A stretch of 64,000 nt of DNA from Uloborus plumipes (lineage: Eukaryota > Arthropoda > Arachnida > Araneae > Uloboridae), in NCBI GenBank assembly GCA_038373865.1, contig JAXGGA010002373.1:60132-124131 (forward strand), in the 5' to 3' direction. The notes beneath the pieces are model-generated. The model had not been told where the DNA came from. It made no database searches and saw nothing but the letters and a program-made list of their open reading frames with translations. Numbering within the stretch: the first letter of the stretch is position 1; each line of letters starts with the position of its first letter. This document shows, piece after piece, positions 34,413 to 46,300 of the stretch. The position numbers and the translations under genes are program-made.

Positions 34413-37400
34413 TGAATTTGCTTCAGCAGTTGCACCATCTCCAGAAATGGGGCCACATGGAATGCAAGTTAGCCCTGGTTGCAATCCTTCACCTCAGCAA
34501 TCTCAAATACCTCCTTCTCCCCATGCTGCTGTTGGCAATGCACCACCCCCTCAGCCACAAAATCAAATTCCGCCCAACCAAAATTATCAAATGATGCCCC
34601 AGCATATGGGTCCTCCTCCTTCGCCATCAAATTCAAATATCAATTATATACCACCATCTCAGAATAATGTAATGAATGCTACTCACATGGGACCTCATCC
34701 ACACATCAATGCCCCGCAGCAACATACCCAGAATTATGCTTCATCACCATCAAATTATCAACAACCAGCCCAACACGCAACTCCTCATGGTGGGGCACCA
34801 GCTCATATGCCACCTGCACCTGCTCCTGTGCCTCCAAACATGGATTCTACTGAACAGCCTCATCATCCTCATTCTAACTATCCGCCAGGCTCTATTAATA
34901 GTTCTCAAGGATCTCCTCATCCAGAAAGTTCCCCGGTACCACCATCAGTTTGTAGTCCAATGCCTACACCAGGAGGATCAGGTCCACCTAGTCAGAAACC
35001 ATCACTATTAACTCAAGCTCAAATGAATCAACTCAGAGCACAAATAATGGCATATAAACTTCTCGCTAGAAATCAACCAGTTCCTGAACATATAATTATG
35101 GCATTGCAAGGAAAGCGCCCAATGCCAAATCAAGCAATGTATTCTCAAAGGCCTCCTGGTGCACCATCCCCTGTTCAACCCATAAGGGGTCCAGGGCCCC
35201 AGAATCAACCACCTCCACAAAACATGAGTGGAGGGATGATGCCTCAGCAAATGCCTCCTTCACAAGCAATGCATCCACATATGCCACCATCATCAATGCC
35301 ACCTCCCCAGCCCCAACCGGCTGCCACTGCACCTGTTGCCCCACAGCACCCTCCAATGAATAGTGTACCTGCACCAGCACCAGCCATGGCTATGCAAGGT
35401 CCCCAGAACAGACCTCAAGGTCCAGCTAATTCGCAGTCTGTGCCTATTCCTGCTATGATGCAACTGCAACAACAGAAGCAAAATCGTCTAACCCCAGTTG
35501 CAAAACCTCAAGGGATTGATCCTATAGAAATACTGAAAGAGAGAGAAAACAGATTGGCAGCAAGAGTGGCTTTACGAATCCAAGAATTATCATCTATGCC
35601 TGCTGATCTTCCTGAAGATATAAGATGTAAAGTGATGACAGAATTGCTTGGACTTCGTTTATTAAACTTTCAAAGGCAATTACGATCAGAAGTTATTAGC
35701 CGCATGAGAAGAGAGAGCACTTTAGAGACCGCATTGTATCCAAAATTATACAAGCGTACTAAACGTCAAGGTCTTCGAGAAGCTAGAATAACTGAAAAAT
35801 TAGAAAAGCAACAGAAGCTAGAACAGGAACGAAAGAGGCGGCAGAAACATCAAGAATACTTAAATGCTGTTTTGCAACATGCAAAAGATTTCAAAGAATA
35901 CCATAGGAACATGATGGGTAAGATTGGAAAGGTTAATAAAGCAGTGATTACGTATCATGCCAACACTGAACGGGAACAAAAGAAGGAACAAGAAAGAATA
36001 GATAAAGAACGTATGAAACGTCTCATGGCTGAAGATGAAGAAGGTTATCGTAAACTCATTGATCAGAAAAAAGATAAACGTTTGGCCTTCTTACTATCTC
36101 AAACTGATGAATATATTCACAATCTTACTGATATGGTAAAACAACATAAACTTGAACAAAAGCGAAAATTAAAAGAGAAGCGTAAGGCAAAGAAAAAGAA
36201 GAAGCAGCAGCAGATGGGAGAAAATCCTGATGCAAGTGATTCTCTTCAGGAAAGCTTAATTGATGAATGTTCCCAACAAAGTGATCTTAGAGTCAATGTT
36301 ATTGAAACTACTACGGGTAAAACACTTACCGGAGCTAATGCTCCTCTTGCAAGTCAACTGGAAGCATGGCTGGAGATGCACCCAGGGTATGAAGTGGCTC
36401 CTCGAGAAGCAAGTGATGATGAAGAAGAAGATGATGATACATCTGATTCAGAAGAAGAAGATGAATTGCCTAAACCTCAACACAAAGTAGCCATAGTAGA
36501 AAGAACAAGTGAAGATGCAAAACAAAGCCTTGATTCTGCTACTGCTGAAGATGATGAATATATGAATATGGGAGGATATCAAAACTATTATAACATTGCT
36601 CATGCTATTGGTGAAGAAGTCAAGGAGCAGGCATGTCTTATGGTGAATGGTAAACTTAAAGAGTATCAAATCAAAGGGTTAGAATGGCTAGTTTCATTGT
36701 ATAACAACAATTTAAATGGCATATTAGCTGATGAAATGGGTCTTGGTAAAACTATTCAAACAATTGCTTTAATTACTTACTTAATTGAGAAGAAAAGAGT
36801 ATATGGTCCATATTTGATAATTGTTCCCTTATCAACTTTGTCGAATTGGATGCTTGAATTTGATCGCTGGGCTCCATCAGTGATAAAATATGCATATAAA
36901 GGTTCTCCAAATGTTCGAAAACAAATTGCCACTAGTTTAAAAGCTACCAAGTTTAATGTTCTGTTGACTACATATGAATATGTTATAAAAGATAAAGCAA
37001 CACTTGCTAAAGTACACTGGAAGTATATGATAATTGATGAAGGTCATCGAATGAAAAATCAGCATTGCAAACTAACCCAAATATTAAACACTCATTACAC
37101 TGCTCCTCATCGTTTGTTACTTACTGGAACACCACTTCAAAATAAACTTCCAGAATTATGGGCGCTTTTGAACTTTTTATTACCAAGTATATTCAAATGT
37201 TGTAATACATTTGAACAGTGGTTTAATGCACCATTTGCTACTACTGGTGAAAAAGTTGAGTTGAATGAAGAAGAGACTATTTTGATTATTAGACGTTTGC
37301 ATAAAGTTTTAAGACCTTTCTTACTTAGAAGGTTGAAAAAAGAAGTAGAATCCCAACTACCTGAAAAAGTAGAATACGTTGTCAAATGTGACATGTCAGC

Positions 37401-39120
37401 TTTACAACGTTTGATGTATAGACATATGCAAACCAAAGGCGTTCTTTTAACTGATGGCTCTGAAAGAGATAAGAAAGGCAGAGGTGGCGCAAAAACATTA
37501 ATGAACTCCATTATGCAATTGCGCAAAATTTGTAATCATCCTTTTGTGTTCCAGAATATTGAAGAAGCATATGCTGAACACTTGGGGCTGAGTACAACTG
37601 TAGTTAGTGGCCCTGATCTTTACAGAGCGTCTGGGAAATTTGAACTACTTGATCGTATTCTACCTAAATTGAGGAAAACAGGACATCGTGTCTTACTTTT
37701 CTGTCAGATGACAACTTTGATGACAGTAATGGAAGATTATTTAAATTACCGATCACATCCATACTTGAGACTCGATGGTACTACAAAATCCGAAGACAGA
37801 GGACATTTGCTTGAGCTGTTCAATGATGCCGATTCGCCATACTTTTTGTTTTTGCTGAGTACTCGTGCTGGTGGATTAGGTTTAAATCTTCAGGCTGCGG
37901 ATACAGTTATAATTTTTGATTCCGATTGGAATCCTCAACAAGACTTACAAGCTCAGGATCGAGCTCATCGTATTGGTCAGCAAAATGAAGTACGAGTCTT
38001 GAGATTGGTGACTGTGAATTCAGTTGAAGAGAGAATTTTAGCAGCTGCTAAATACAAACTAAATTTGGATGAAAAAGTTATTCAAGCTGGTATGTTTGAT
38101 CAAAAGTCTACTGGAACTGATAGACATAATTTTTTGCAAGCAATACTTGCTCAAGATGAAATTGATGAAGAAGAGGAAAATGAGGTACCAGATGATGAAA
38201 CTATCAATCAGATGATAGCCAGAAATGAAGATGAATTTGAATTGTTTCAAAAAATGGATATAGATCGTAGAAGAGAAGAAGCAAGAAATCCTAAACGCAA
38301 ACCCCGCTTAATGGAGGAAGATGAACTTCCTGCATGGCTTGTAAAAGATGACGCAGAAGTTGAAAATTTAACAAATGAAGAAGAAGATGATAAACTATTT
38401 GGACGGGGCTCTCGACAAAGAAAAGATGTTGATTATTCTGATTCATTTACTGATAAGCAGTGGTTGAAAGTCATTGAAGATGGTAATCTTGAAGAACTTG
38501 AAACAAAGAAAAAACGAGCTACTCCAGGCCCATCAACTGGTAAGAAGCGTAAGAAAGAAAAAGATCCTGATCATGATGGAGAACCTGAAGCAAAGAAAAA
38601 GAGACGTGGTAGACCACCAGTAGAAAAAATGCAACCAAATCCTCCCCGACTGACTGTCCAAATGAAAAAATTGCTTGATATAGTCATTCATTACAAAGAT
38701 AGTGATGGCCGTGTCTTGAGTAAAGCCTTTAAGCAACTACCATCCAAGCGCGAATTGCCAGACTACTATGAAGTTATCAAGAAACCAGTAGACCTTCAAA
38801 AAATCAAATATCGCATAAAAGAGCATAGGTATCGCTGTTTAGATGATTTGGAATCGGATTTTATGTTGCTTTGTAAAAATGCCCAAACATATAACGTGGA
38901 AGGATCTCTGATTTATGAAGATTCAATTGTTTTGCAATCTGTTTTTACCAATGCAAGAGAGAGACTAGAAAAGGATGGGGATCTATCTTTTGCGGGTGGA
39001 GATAATGGTAGTGACAGTGACATGAACGATGAGCCGGAAGAGAAGACTCAGAAAAGAAAATCAAGAACATCAAGTAGGCGTTTTATTAGTGATGATGAAG
39101 GATCGGACAGTGATAACTAA
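34413..39120 (+). CDS. brm: Brahma/BRG1 (SMARCA2/4) SWI/SNF ATPase, one large exon
   Basis: Catalytic subunit of BAF/PBAF complexes, which move nucleosomes with ATP in the nucleus. A 3' splice site (ttgtttactttacag, ending 34412) opens the exon. Met at 34447 is the first in-frame Met here but aligns with residue 112 of the second copy, so the true start probably lies in an upstream exon. Counting from 34447: Pro/Gln-rich N-terminus, QLQ about 190-225, HSA about 450-525, BRK about 615-660, Walker A DEMGLGKT about 763, DEGH about 863, helicase C with QDRAHRIGQ about 1169, SnAC about 1200-1300, AT-hook KRRGRPP about 1386, bromodomain about 1402-1505 (Asn of NAQTYN kept), acidic tail. All catalytic motifs are intact. 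Vertebrate SMARCA4 has over 30 exons, and here about 4.7 kb of coding has none. Confidence 0.97.
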
Positions 39121-40800
39121 AGTATTGACTTTTAACTTTGTAAATTCATGTTTATAGTTCATGACCTTTTATGAGTATATGTTTGAGATGTTTAATTTTG
39201 CACCTTTTATTTATATTTAAAAAGTGCATACCTTTAGGCTAGAACAGGGCTTTTCAGGCAGAAAGCTTTGGGATTCACTAAATTTTAAAATTTTGCATTA
39301 ATAGATAATTTAGTCTGTTATTTCTTATGCCATATTTTTTTTTTTTATTTGGTATTTTAGACTTTTAATGCTATTTAGATGGCACTTTTTTGCAACTTTT
39401 TTAGGAAAAAGAAAAAAGCCATAAGCACATTTATGAGGACGAAATTTACATTGTGCAAATGTTCCCATCATTAGTACATGACTTTTTTTAGAATTTATTT
39501 GCTATTTCCTGGACTTAGTGGTTTAAAACAATGATGTTTAAGTTTCCAAAAAGAAAAAAATTTGAAACCACTTCAAAAGCAACTTTTAACATATTTGATG
39601 TCCAAAGAATTTTAAATGTCTCATAATCAACTTTTTATACGGTATCTTTTTCAAGGAAAAAAATCACTTTGCTTTGATTTAACTGCTAACTGAGCTTTCT
39701 TGTTTCTGTTCAGTATTTTTGTTTTGTTTTTGACTTTAACAATTTTACATAAAATGTAAATTTAAGAACATTTTAAACTGCATTAATATGGAAGTTATTG
39801 CATGCATACATTTTGTATGAACCGAAAATGCTAACGTTGCACAGTGTATTGTTATACTAAAATTCAATAAGGCTAACCTACGATATCGGGCCAGACCAGT
39901 TGTTCTGGATATTTATTATCAAATGTTGTCTCGAAATGCTACATTTACGCTCCATAACTGTTAAGTTTGCCACTCATAAAATACGGATTTGTATTGAGCA
40001 TGTGTTTTCAGGCTAGTCCAATATTAACATCAATTATTACACTGCATCAAATTTCCCGATTCCGAAGTAAACTCCTCTTATGCCTCATAAATGTGCTTTT
40101 AACTAAAAAAACTTTAATGTAAAGATAGTTAATGAACAGTGACAATTAATATTATTTAGAAAAGCCTTCTATTAAACTGTTAGGAATGTAATTAGTTGTG
40201 GGCTACGTTTAGTCAAACTGCTGCTTGTAAAAATTAGATTTCGAACATCATTATGTCATCATCATTTCCTTCATTAAGTATTTATTGAATAAGTACTATG
40301 TTTGTGTATCTATTTTCATTGTGTGCATTGTTTCGAAATTTCATGTATATAACTTTAATACATTACCAGAATATTGCTTTTTCTCTATACAAGTGATAAT
40401 TATTTCTATCTCTTAAGTTTGCCAGAAGTGAGTTTGCTTTCAAAATCTGCTGTATTAAGCGTTACAGTATGGGACCTTAAATGTGGAACATTCAGGCTGG
40501 CAATTTTCCATTTTAGATCATTAACCAAAACATCAAAAGCAGCAAAACTTATTGCTTAGTGTGATCTTCGATACGTTTTTTCCAGGTTTTGCAATTCTTT
40601 TGAGTCAAATTAGTTTTTTTTTTTTTTTTTTTTGCTTGATCAACTTCAATGAAAGCACTTTAACATGCCCAAAAAAAGAAGTAAAAAAAATCAATGATAG
40701 TTTGCAGTGTTGTTCGATTCACAGATGTTACATTTTATTATTAATGGGCTTTATATTATACATTGGGCTGATTGGTGCAATAAATAAATCATATTTTCAC
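39121..40800 (+). other. Probable 3' UTR of the brm gene
   Basis: An AT-rich stretch follows the TAA stop without transposon ends. The first clear AATAAA lies at 40779-40784 (gcaataaataaatc), about 1.66 kb after the stop, and no strong signal precedes it. A run of A near 41028-41042 lies further on. The exact end of the transcript cannot be set from sequence. Confidence 0.4.
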
Positions 40801-41189
40801 TAAAAACACCTTTTGTATTTTTTTTAATATACTTTGTATTGTATACTAATAAGAAAGCTGAGAAAATATTGTAAACCTAGAGTGGACGCTGAAAGATTAC
40901 TCCACAATTACAGCAAAATGCTAATTAATGCATGATATCTAGCATGAAGAAAAGTAAAAATCAGCTGTAATTAATGTGATTCTAAAAAGTTATACATGAA
41001 TGTTTACAATTTTAAACCTTTAAAATTAAAAAAAAAAAAAAATCATGATTTGTTCATTTTAATAGTTAGGGAAAGAAGTTATGGGTTCTAAAATTGGTGT
41101 TCCATACTACATCTTTTGTGAGTTGTCTCATATTTGATAATTTTTTACGTAGTTATATTGTTTGCAAGCCACCATGTACCAGTTATGGA

Positions 41190-41475
41190 GGCCATGGTAG
41201 CTTGATGGGTTAGGCACAGGATGCACAACCAAAGGGGCTTGGGTTCGATCCCAGCCGATCAAAGATCCTGTGTTAACTAATGGTGACTAGGGCTTATTAA
41301 ATATGTTTGTGGTCACAAAGTCCTCCCAAGTCCCCATTGAATCAATACCTCTGGGGGTACTGGACCAGGGATTGTTCAGTTCCTGGTCAAGAAAAAAATA
41401 GCGCTGTTTAGGTTCCCATCCAACTGGTTAAACTACTAGTTGTGGTAGGTTTGGGGACCGTGGAGTGAGTGAATA
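41190..41475 (+). mobile_element. tRNA-derived SINE
   Basis: A pol III A-box-like string (GGTAGCTTGATGGGTTAGGC, from about 41197) is followed 30-40 bp later by a perfect B box GGTTCGATCCC (41242-41252), the spacing of a tRNA head. A non-tRNA body of about 220 bp follows. It cannot fold as a tRNA gene (no matching acceptor or anticodon arms visible), so it is a SINE rather than a tRNA. Confidence 0.75.
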
Positions 41476-43425
41476 GAGCTGACATTGTTCCAAGAAAGAG
41501 CATTAAATTCAGATTTTAAATTAATATTTATTCTGTTTTTTCAAATTTTTGAGATGTACTGTTATTGTTGCCAGTGAACAAAATCTGATCTTGCTAGAAT
41601 TTCTTTTGAATGTTCTTTAAATTTCACTTGTATACATCAAAGTAAACTTTGACGCCCCAATTAGCTGTCTTTTCTGTGCTAGTAGTGATTTTGTAATCAA
41701 TCCTCAAAGGGAATTATGTGAAGTCGATTCTTTGATGACCATTTTTCTAAAAATTGAGCATAAGTGATCTTGGATTTAAAGGCTCTGATATAAAATTCGA
41801 TAGTCATTTGTACAAATATATCTCTGAAATGTTTGCTTCATAATTCATTGTGTGTAAATGTGTGTAGTATTTATTGTTTCTTGATTCAGAAACATGTGTC
41901 ACTTTTATTTGTTATCTTCCATTAATTGCCTATCCAGGAAAGGAGAATTGGGGTTATTACTCTTTCCGAAGTTCTCCTTTTTTGACCATAGAAAATCATT
42001 AAAACTTTACATCTCCCTCTGAAGTTTTATCATATACCCCCTCTGATTTTTTTTTCTGGCTATTTCAGTCATTCATTTTGTAATCAACATTTAATATGAC
42101 TTTTAAGATTCTAATAGTGCTGAATCTTTTAACTTTGTATATAATTTGAACAATGTTAAACATAAAAATTGAAATCTAATCATCATGTTGGGGCCTAGCA
42201 TAATTTTCTAAGCCTCAAAATCTGCACTTTTTAATTAATCATATAAATGTATCGAAATATAAAACTATATTAATTAAATAAAAAGGAATGTGCTAGACAC
42301 TGCCAATAGCATATTTCTAAAATATATCAAAGAAAATTTTTAAAGATATACGTGATTGCATTTGAAAATTATTTCTACAAATTTATGCTTCGGTTCAATC
42401 TTGGATCTTAATCACAATGAGTTTAGAAAGATAAACTTGAGTATAATGCAAAACTCTAGGCGTCAAATGTGGCACTTAGGGCTGAAAATCTGGGAGTCAA
42501 ATTGAAATTTTTAGTTAAAAAATGCGACTAACGACTATTTATTTCTAACACTGATTTTGAATCCTGTGAGTTGAAGTGAATTGAAATTCCATTGGCAGTT
42601 GAAATAATATGTGCAGCATTTTGCTCATGTGAGAAGTATCCAGTTCACTTCGAATATTAAGTGATACTAAACAGTCAGCCACACTTTGTCACCAAATTTT
42701 CGAAGCAGTGTTGGAATTTTTTCATTAACAAAAGTTTTAGTGAATTCCATTTTCCCTTCTGAATCTCATTACATAAACTTATATTAATAACAAAAGTAAT
42801 AATCACTTCCATTAAAAAAATTTTAAACTGTAAACCACTTAATTTTTTTAGCTAGAAAAGAAGGATTGCAATACCTTCATCATCTTTTTATTCATCAGAC
42901 ATGCTCTATTTCTCTTTATATCTTTTAAATAACTTTTCTTATAAAATTCTTTGAATTTACTGGCTTTATCCTGCCTCCCATTGATAAAAACTAAGGGCAG
43001 TATTGTTTTCTCATGTTTAATATTGATTGTATTATTAACAAGTTTTTCATTTTCAACATTATTTATAATGTAAAACTATAGTTCCATGTTTTTACACCAC
43101 TTTAGGCTTTTAAATTTTAATTATGTGTCCAAGTATAGTGAATGTTGAGTTTTATTCTATTACTGGAGGACGGGGGAGGGGACTGTACCAAAGTTTGAAA
43201 TTAACTGATTTTTAACATTTCAGTGTGAAAATTAAAGTATATATAACAATAACACCCATCATCAAAACTTTTTTTTCTTTTTTTTTTTTTTTGATTGAAT
43301 CAATTCTTTCAATTCCATGATTTCATTTCTAACTTCTAATTTTTTTTTTTTTTTTTTGCTTTTAATGGCTGATGTTAAACCATTTGTGTACCTGTGTGAT
43401 TGCATTGATAGCAAAAAAAGCTGCT

Positions 43426-43466
43426 CCAAATTAACAGTCAAGTAGTTCACTTGACTGTTAATTTGG
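43426..43466. repeat. Perfect 18-bp hairpin, half of it repeated 2.1 kb away
   Basis: CCAAATTAACAGTCAAGT and ACTTGACTGTTAATTTGG form a perfect inverted repeat with a 5-base loop. The 26 bases 43443-43468 recur exactly at 45541-45566. The intervening 2 kb shows no transposon ends that I recognise. Confidence 0.8.
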
Positions 43467-45446
43467 ACAAAATGTTTATTCGTTTTATCTCTTTTGCTTC
43501 AAATGTATATACATGCTTCATGTTTGTTGAAGACATAATAGTGTTTGAATTTTGAAGAATCTTAAATGTTGGATGATTTGGCAATGGAGACGTGTCTTTT
43601 AAATTCTAATGATGAACTAACCTGAGAGCACCCTCATACAAGTTGAACTTCAGTGTGGCAAACCTGAGCGTAAATGTGGTGTTTGGTCAACTTTTCAAAA
43701 AATCTCCAAGTATCAACAATATTTCAGATCTCCTTTATTTAAGTGCTGTTTTAAGTTTTGTTTGTTATAATTGTTATTTAACTTTCACAGTATGTGTTTG
43801 TGATGTCTATTCTAATTCAGTGAACTAGATAGATTGACTGCATTTATATTTTATTTTGAGAGCATACCGGCAGAATTCTATGGAGTGTGTTCTCACTCAT
43901 GAATTCAGTGTCCGAGACATTTAGGTTTATTACAAATTGCTTTCATTTTTATAATCATAATCATTCATATTTATCCGCATGACCAAAAAAAAACTTTGGG
44001 CTATTTCGTTAGCTCTATTCTGTTTCTGTATGTAAAAACTTTCAATATGTGAATAATGTTCTTTATTGCACAAAAGAAAAATTGTTTCAAAACATATATG
44101 TTTTTAAATCATTATATTAATCAATTTCTGTGTATAAATTCCTCCTCAGAAAAAAAAAGAGCATTTCTGTTAATGAAAGTGAAAAACATTCAATATTATA
44201 TCAATTTTGTATGTCTAAATTGCTTCTTAGTACCTCAATAAACATCAGTTCAAAAAATATCTTCGTTTCCCATTATTATATGTATCATTTTGAGTAATTG
44301 CATTATGATGTGAAAATTTTTATTGAGGAGAGGAGCCTTACTGCATGTATAGCGTAAGAGGAGGGAATAAGCCTTCTATAATTTGCAAAGAGGAAGAAAA
44401 ATTTGCTCAGATTTATTTAGTTCTCTTGGTAATGTTATCTCGTTTGCTGAACTCTGCTAAATCATGCTCTAGTCGAAAGAAGAGTACCTCAGTCATGTGA
44501 TTAAAACAAGTTATGTCGAAATGACTGTTGACTCTCTCGAAGAAGTCATGCTCTCTAACCTATTACACCTCTATCAATTCGCTCAAGGGAGCTTTAGCTT
44601 CCAGAAAACCGCACTTAATATAAAGTTTGCTTCCCATGGTAGGTAAGAGCTTGCAGTGCTTGATATACTATTGCAAATTTCATATTTCGTAAACTGCCTT
44701 TTTTAAAAATATTAATCTCCTTATTTTTAGAGTAAAATTTTTGGGGACTTAACAAGCTTTCGTGATTATTCTTTGTGGTACCTTACTATGAATGATTGAT
44801 TGTAAAAATATTTAAAAAAAAAAGAATTGAACTGACTTCAGAACTTCAATCACAGCAAGTGCTCTAAAAAGTAAAAAATTGTTTTATTTAAATTTAGTAA
44901 TTTTGTTCTTTGAACACCATCTATACTACATTTAAATGTCAGTTTTGAAGTCGGCGCAAAAATACTAAATAGAATCATACGACACTATAATTCAACTATA
45001 TCCCCTTATCAAACACAGAGCACGAGACCATGGGGCCAATTGGAAGGAAAAATCTTTCAAACAAAAAAAGTTTTTGAAATCAGTCCAGATATCTTTGAAT
45101 AATCTTATTACGTGCAAAAAAAATATATTTTCTCGGTCGAATTCTATAACCTCCTCTGTTGAAGTCAGTTAAAAATCATTGAAATCTGAAGAAATAAATC
45201 ACATGAACATTTGCATTCAACAATAATTCAAGCATCATTGTTTGTAGCTTTTTTTTTTAGATAAGAAATATTTTTCTACACCAAAAACATTTCTTGGCGG
45301 ATTTAGTTGTGAGGCCCCGTAGTTCATCACTTTTGAAATTAAATAATTTGATTCACATTTATTATGTCAGAAAGCATTCGAAAATTTTGTAGAAATAAGA
45401 AAAAAAAAAAACCTTGCATAAGACACATAAAAACAGGCAAAAAACA

Positions 45447-45644
45447 AAAAGGTTTAAAAACTCAGCTCTTAGCTATTTCAAGCCTATCAAATAGAAGCCT
45501 CTTCATTGGTGCATAAAAAGAAGAAAGAAATAAAAAGACGTAGTTCACTTGACTGTTAATTTGGACGTGTGAACCATTCTTTTTATGCAGGCTTGTATTT
45601 GATAGCCTCGAAGCAACTGTTTGCTGAGTTTTTTAACTGGTTTA
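45447..45644. repeat. Imperfect inverted repeat, arms about 65 bp
   Basis: The left arm (ggtttaaaaactcagc ... gcataaaaag) is mirrored by the right arm (ctttttatgcaggctt ... gagttttttaactggttt). The 26-base repeat shared with 43443 lies in the loop, suggesting that the loop is an insertion or rearrangement point. Confidence 0.65.
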
Positions 45645-46300
45645 AAATGTTTTGATTTGAACTTTTGTTATCCCTGACCCGTGGCAAGTGCGACGTGGTA
45701 AATCTGCCACTGACATTTCATACATCATGTGAGTAAAAACAAAGTTAAAAGTTAATCTATCAAAAAATAAACGCATATGAAAAAAAAATACTCTTTTTTT
45801 GTGTAATTTATTTTGCATGCTACTTGGTTGTGAGTGATTTACACGCATTTCAACATTTTTTTTATTTCTTATTAATATTCTTAAAAGTCTCCCTACGGCG
45901 AAAAAGGAAAACAACTTAACATGCAAGTAATACCTTGATTTATTTATTTATTTTATTTTATTTTTTTGACTCTTGGAAAGTGCTTTTAAATTTTTTTCCC
46001 AGTAGGGTTATAAACTTTGTTACAATTTTCAAAACTTATTACTATTGTTTTTTGTGGGGCATATTTTAATCACATTTTTTTTAATTGTGTGTTCATTTTA
46101 AAACTTGATTTTCTTTCTTCAAATTAGCTGCATTTAAAAAATCATAATCTTCTACTTATAATTATTCAATGTTTGAAAGAAAATATTCAATTTCACGTCG
46201 TAAAATTCATATTGTAGAAGCATTTTATCCAATAAAAATAGATTTAAATTGCTGCGGGAAAAAATTCAGCTGCACAAAACTTACTGTGAGAAACGTAACT

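Larger units (their letters stand above)
41476..46300. other. Gene-poor AT-rich intergenic sequence
   Basis: No host exon was recognised. It holds a TATTTATTTCTAACACTG repeat end near 42536-42553, a T run at 43269-43291, a small hairpin at 43426, an inverted repeat at 45447-45644 and many A/T runs. Open frames are short and lysine- or phenylalanine-rich, as expected by chance. Confidence 0.5.

Noticed and set aside
34447..34449. Met 34447 as the certain start of Brahma
   Set aside because: The frame is open upstream to a strong splice acceptor, and the residue aligns with an internal Met of the second copy.
41190..41270. tRNA gene
   Set aside because: A and B boxes are present, but acceptor and anticodon stems do not pair and the sequence continues as a longer repeat; called a SINE.
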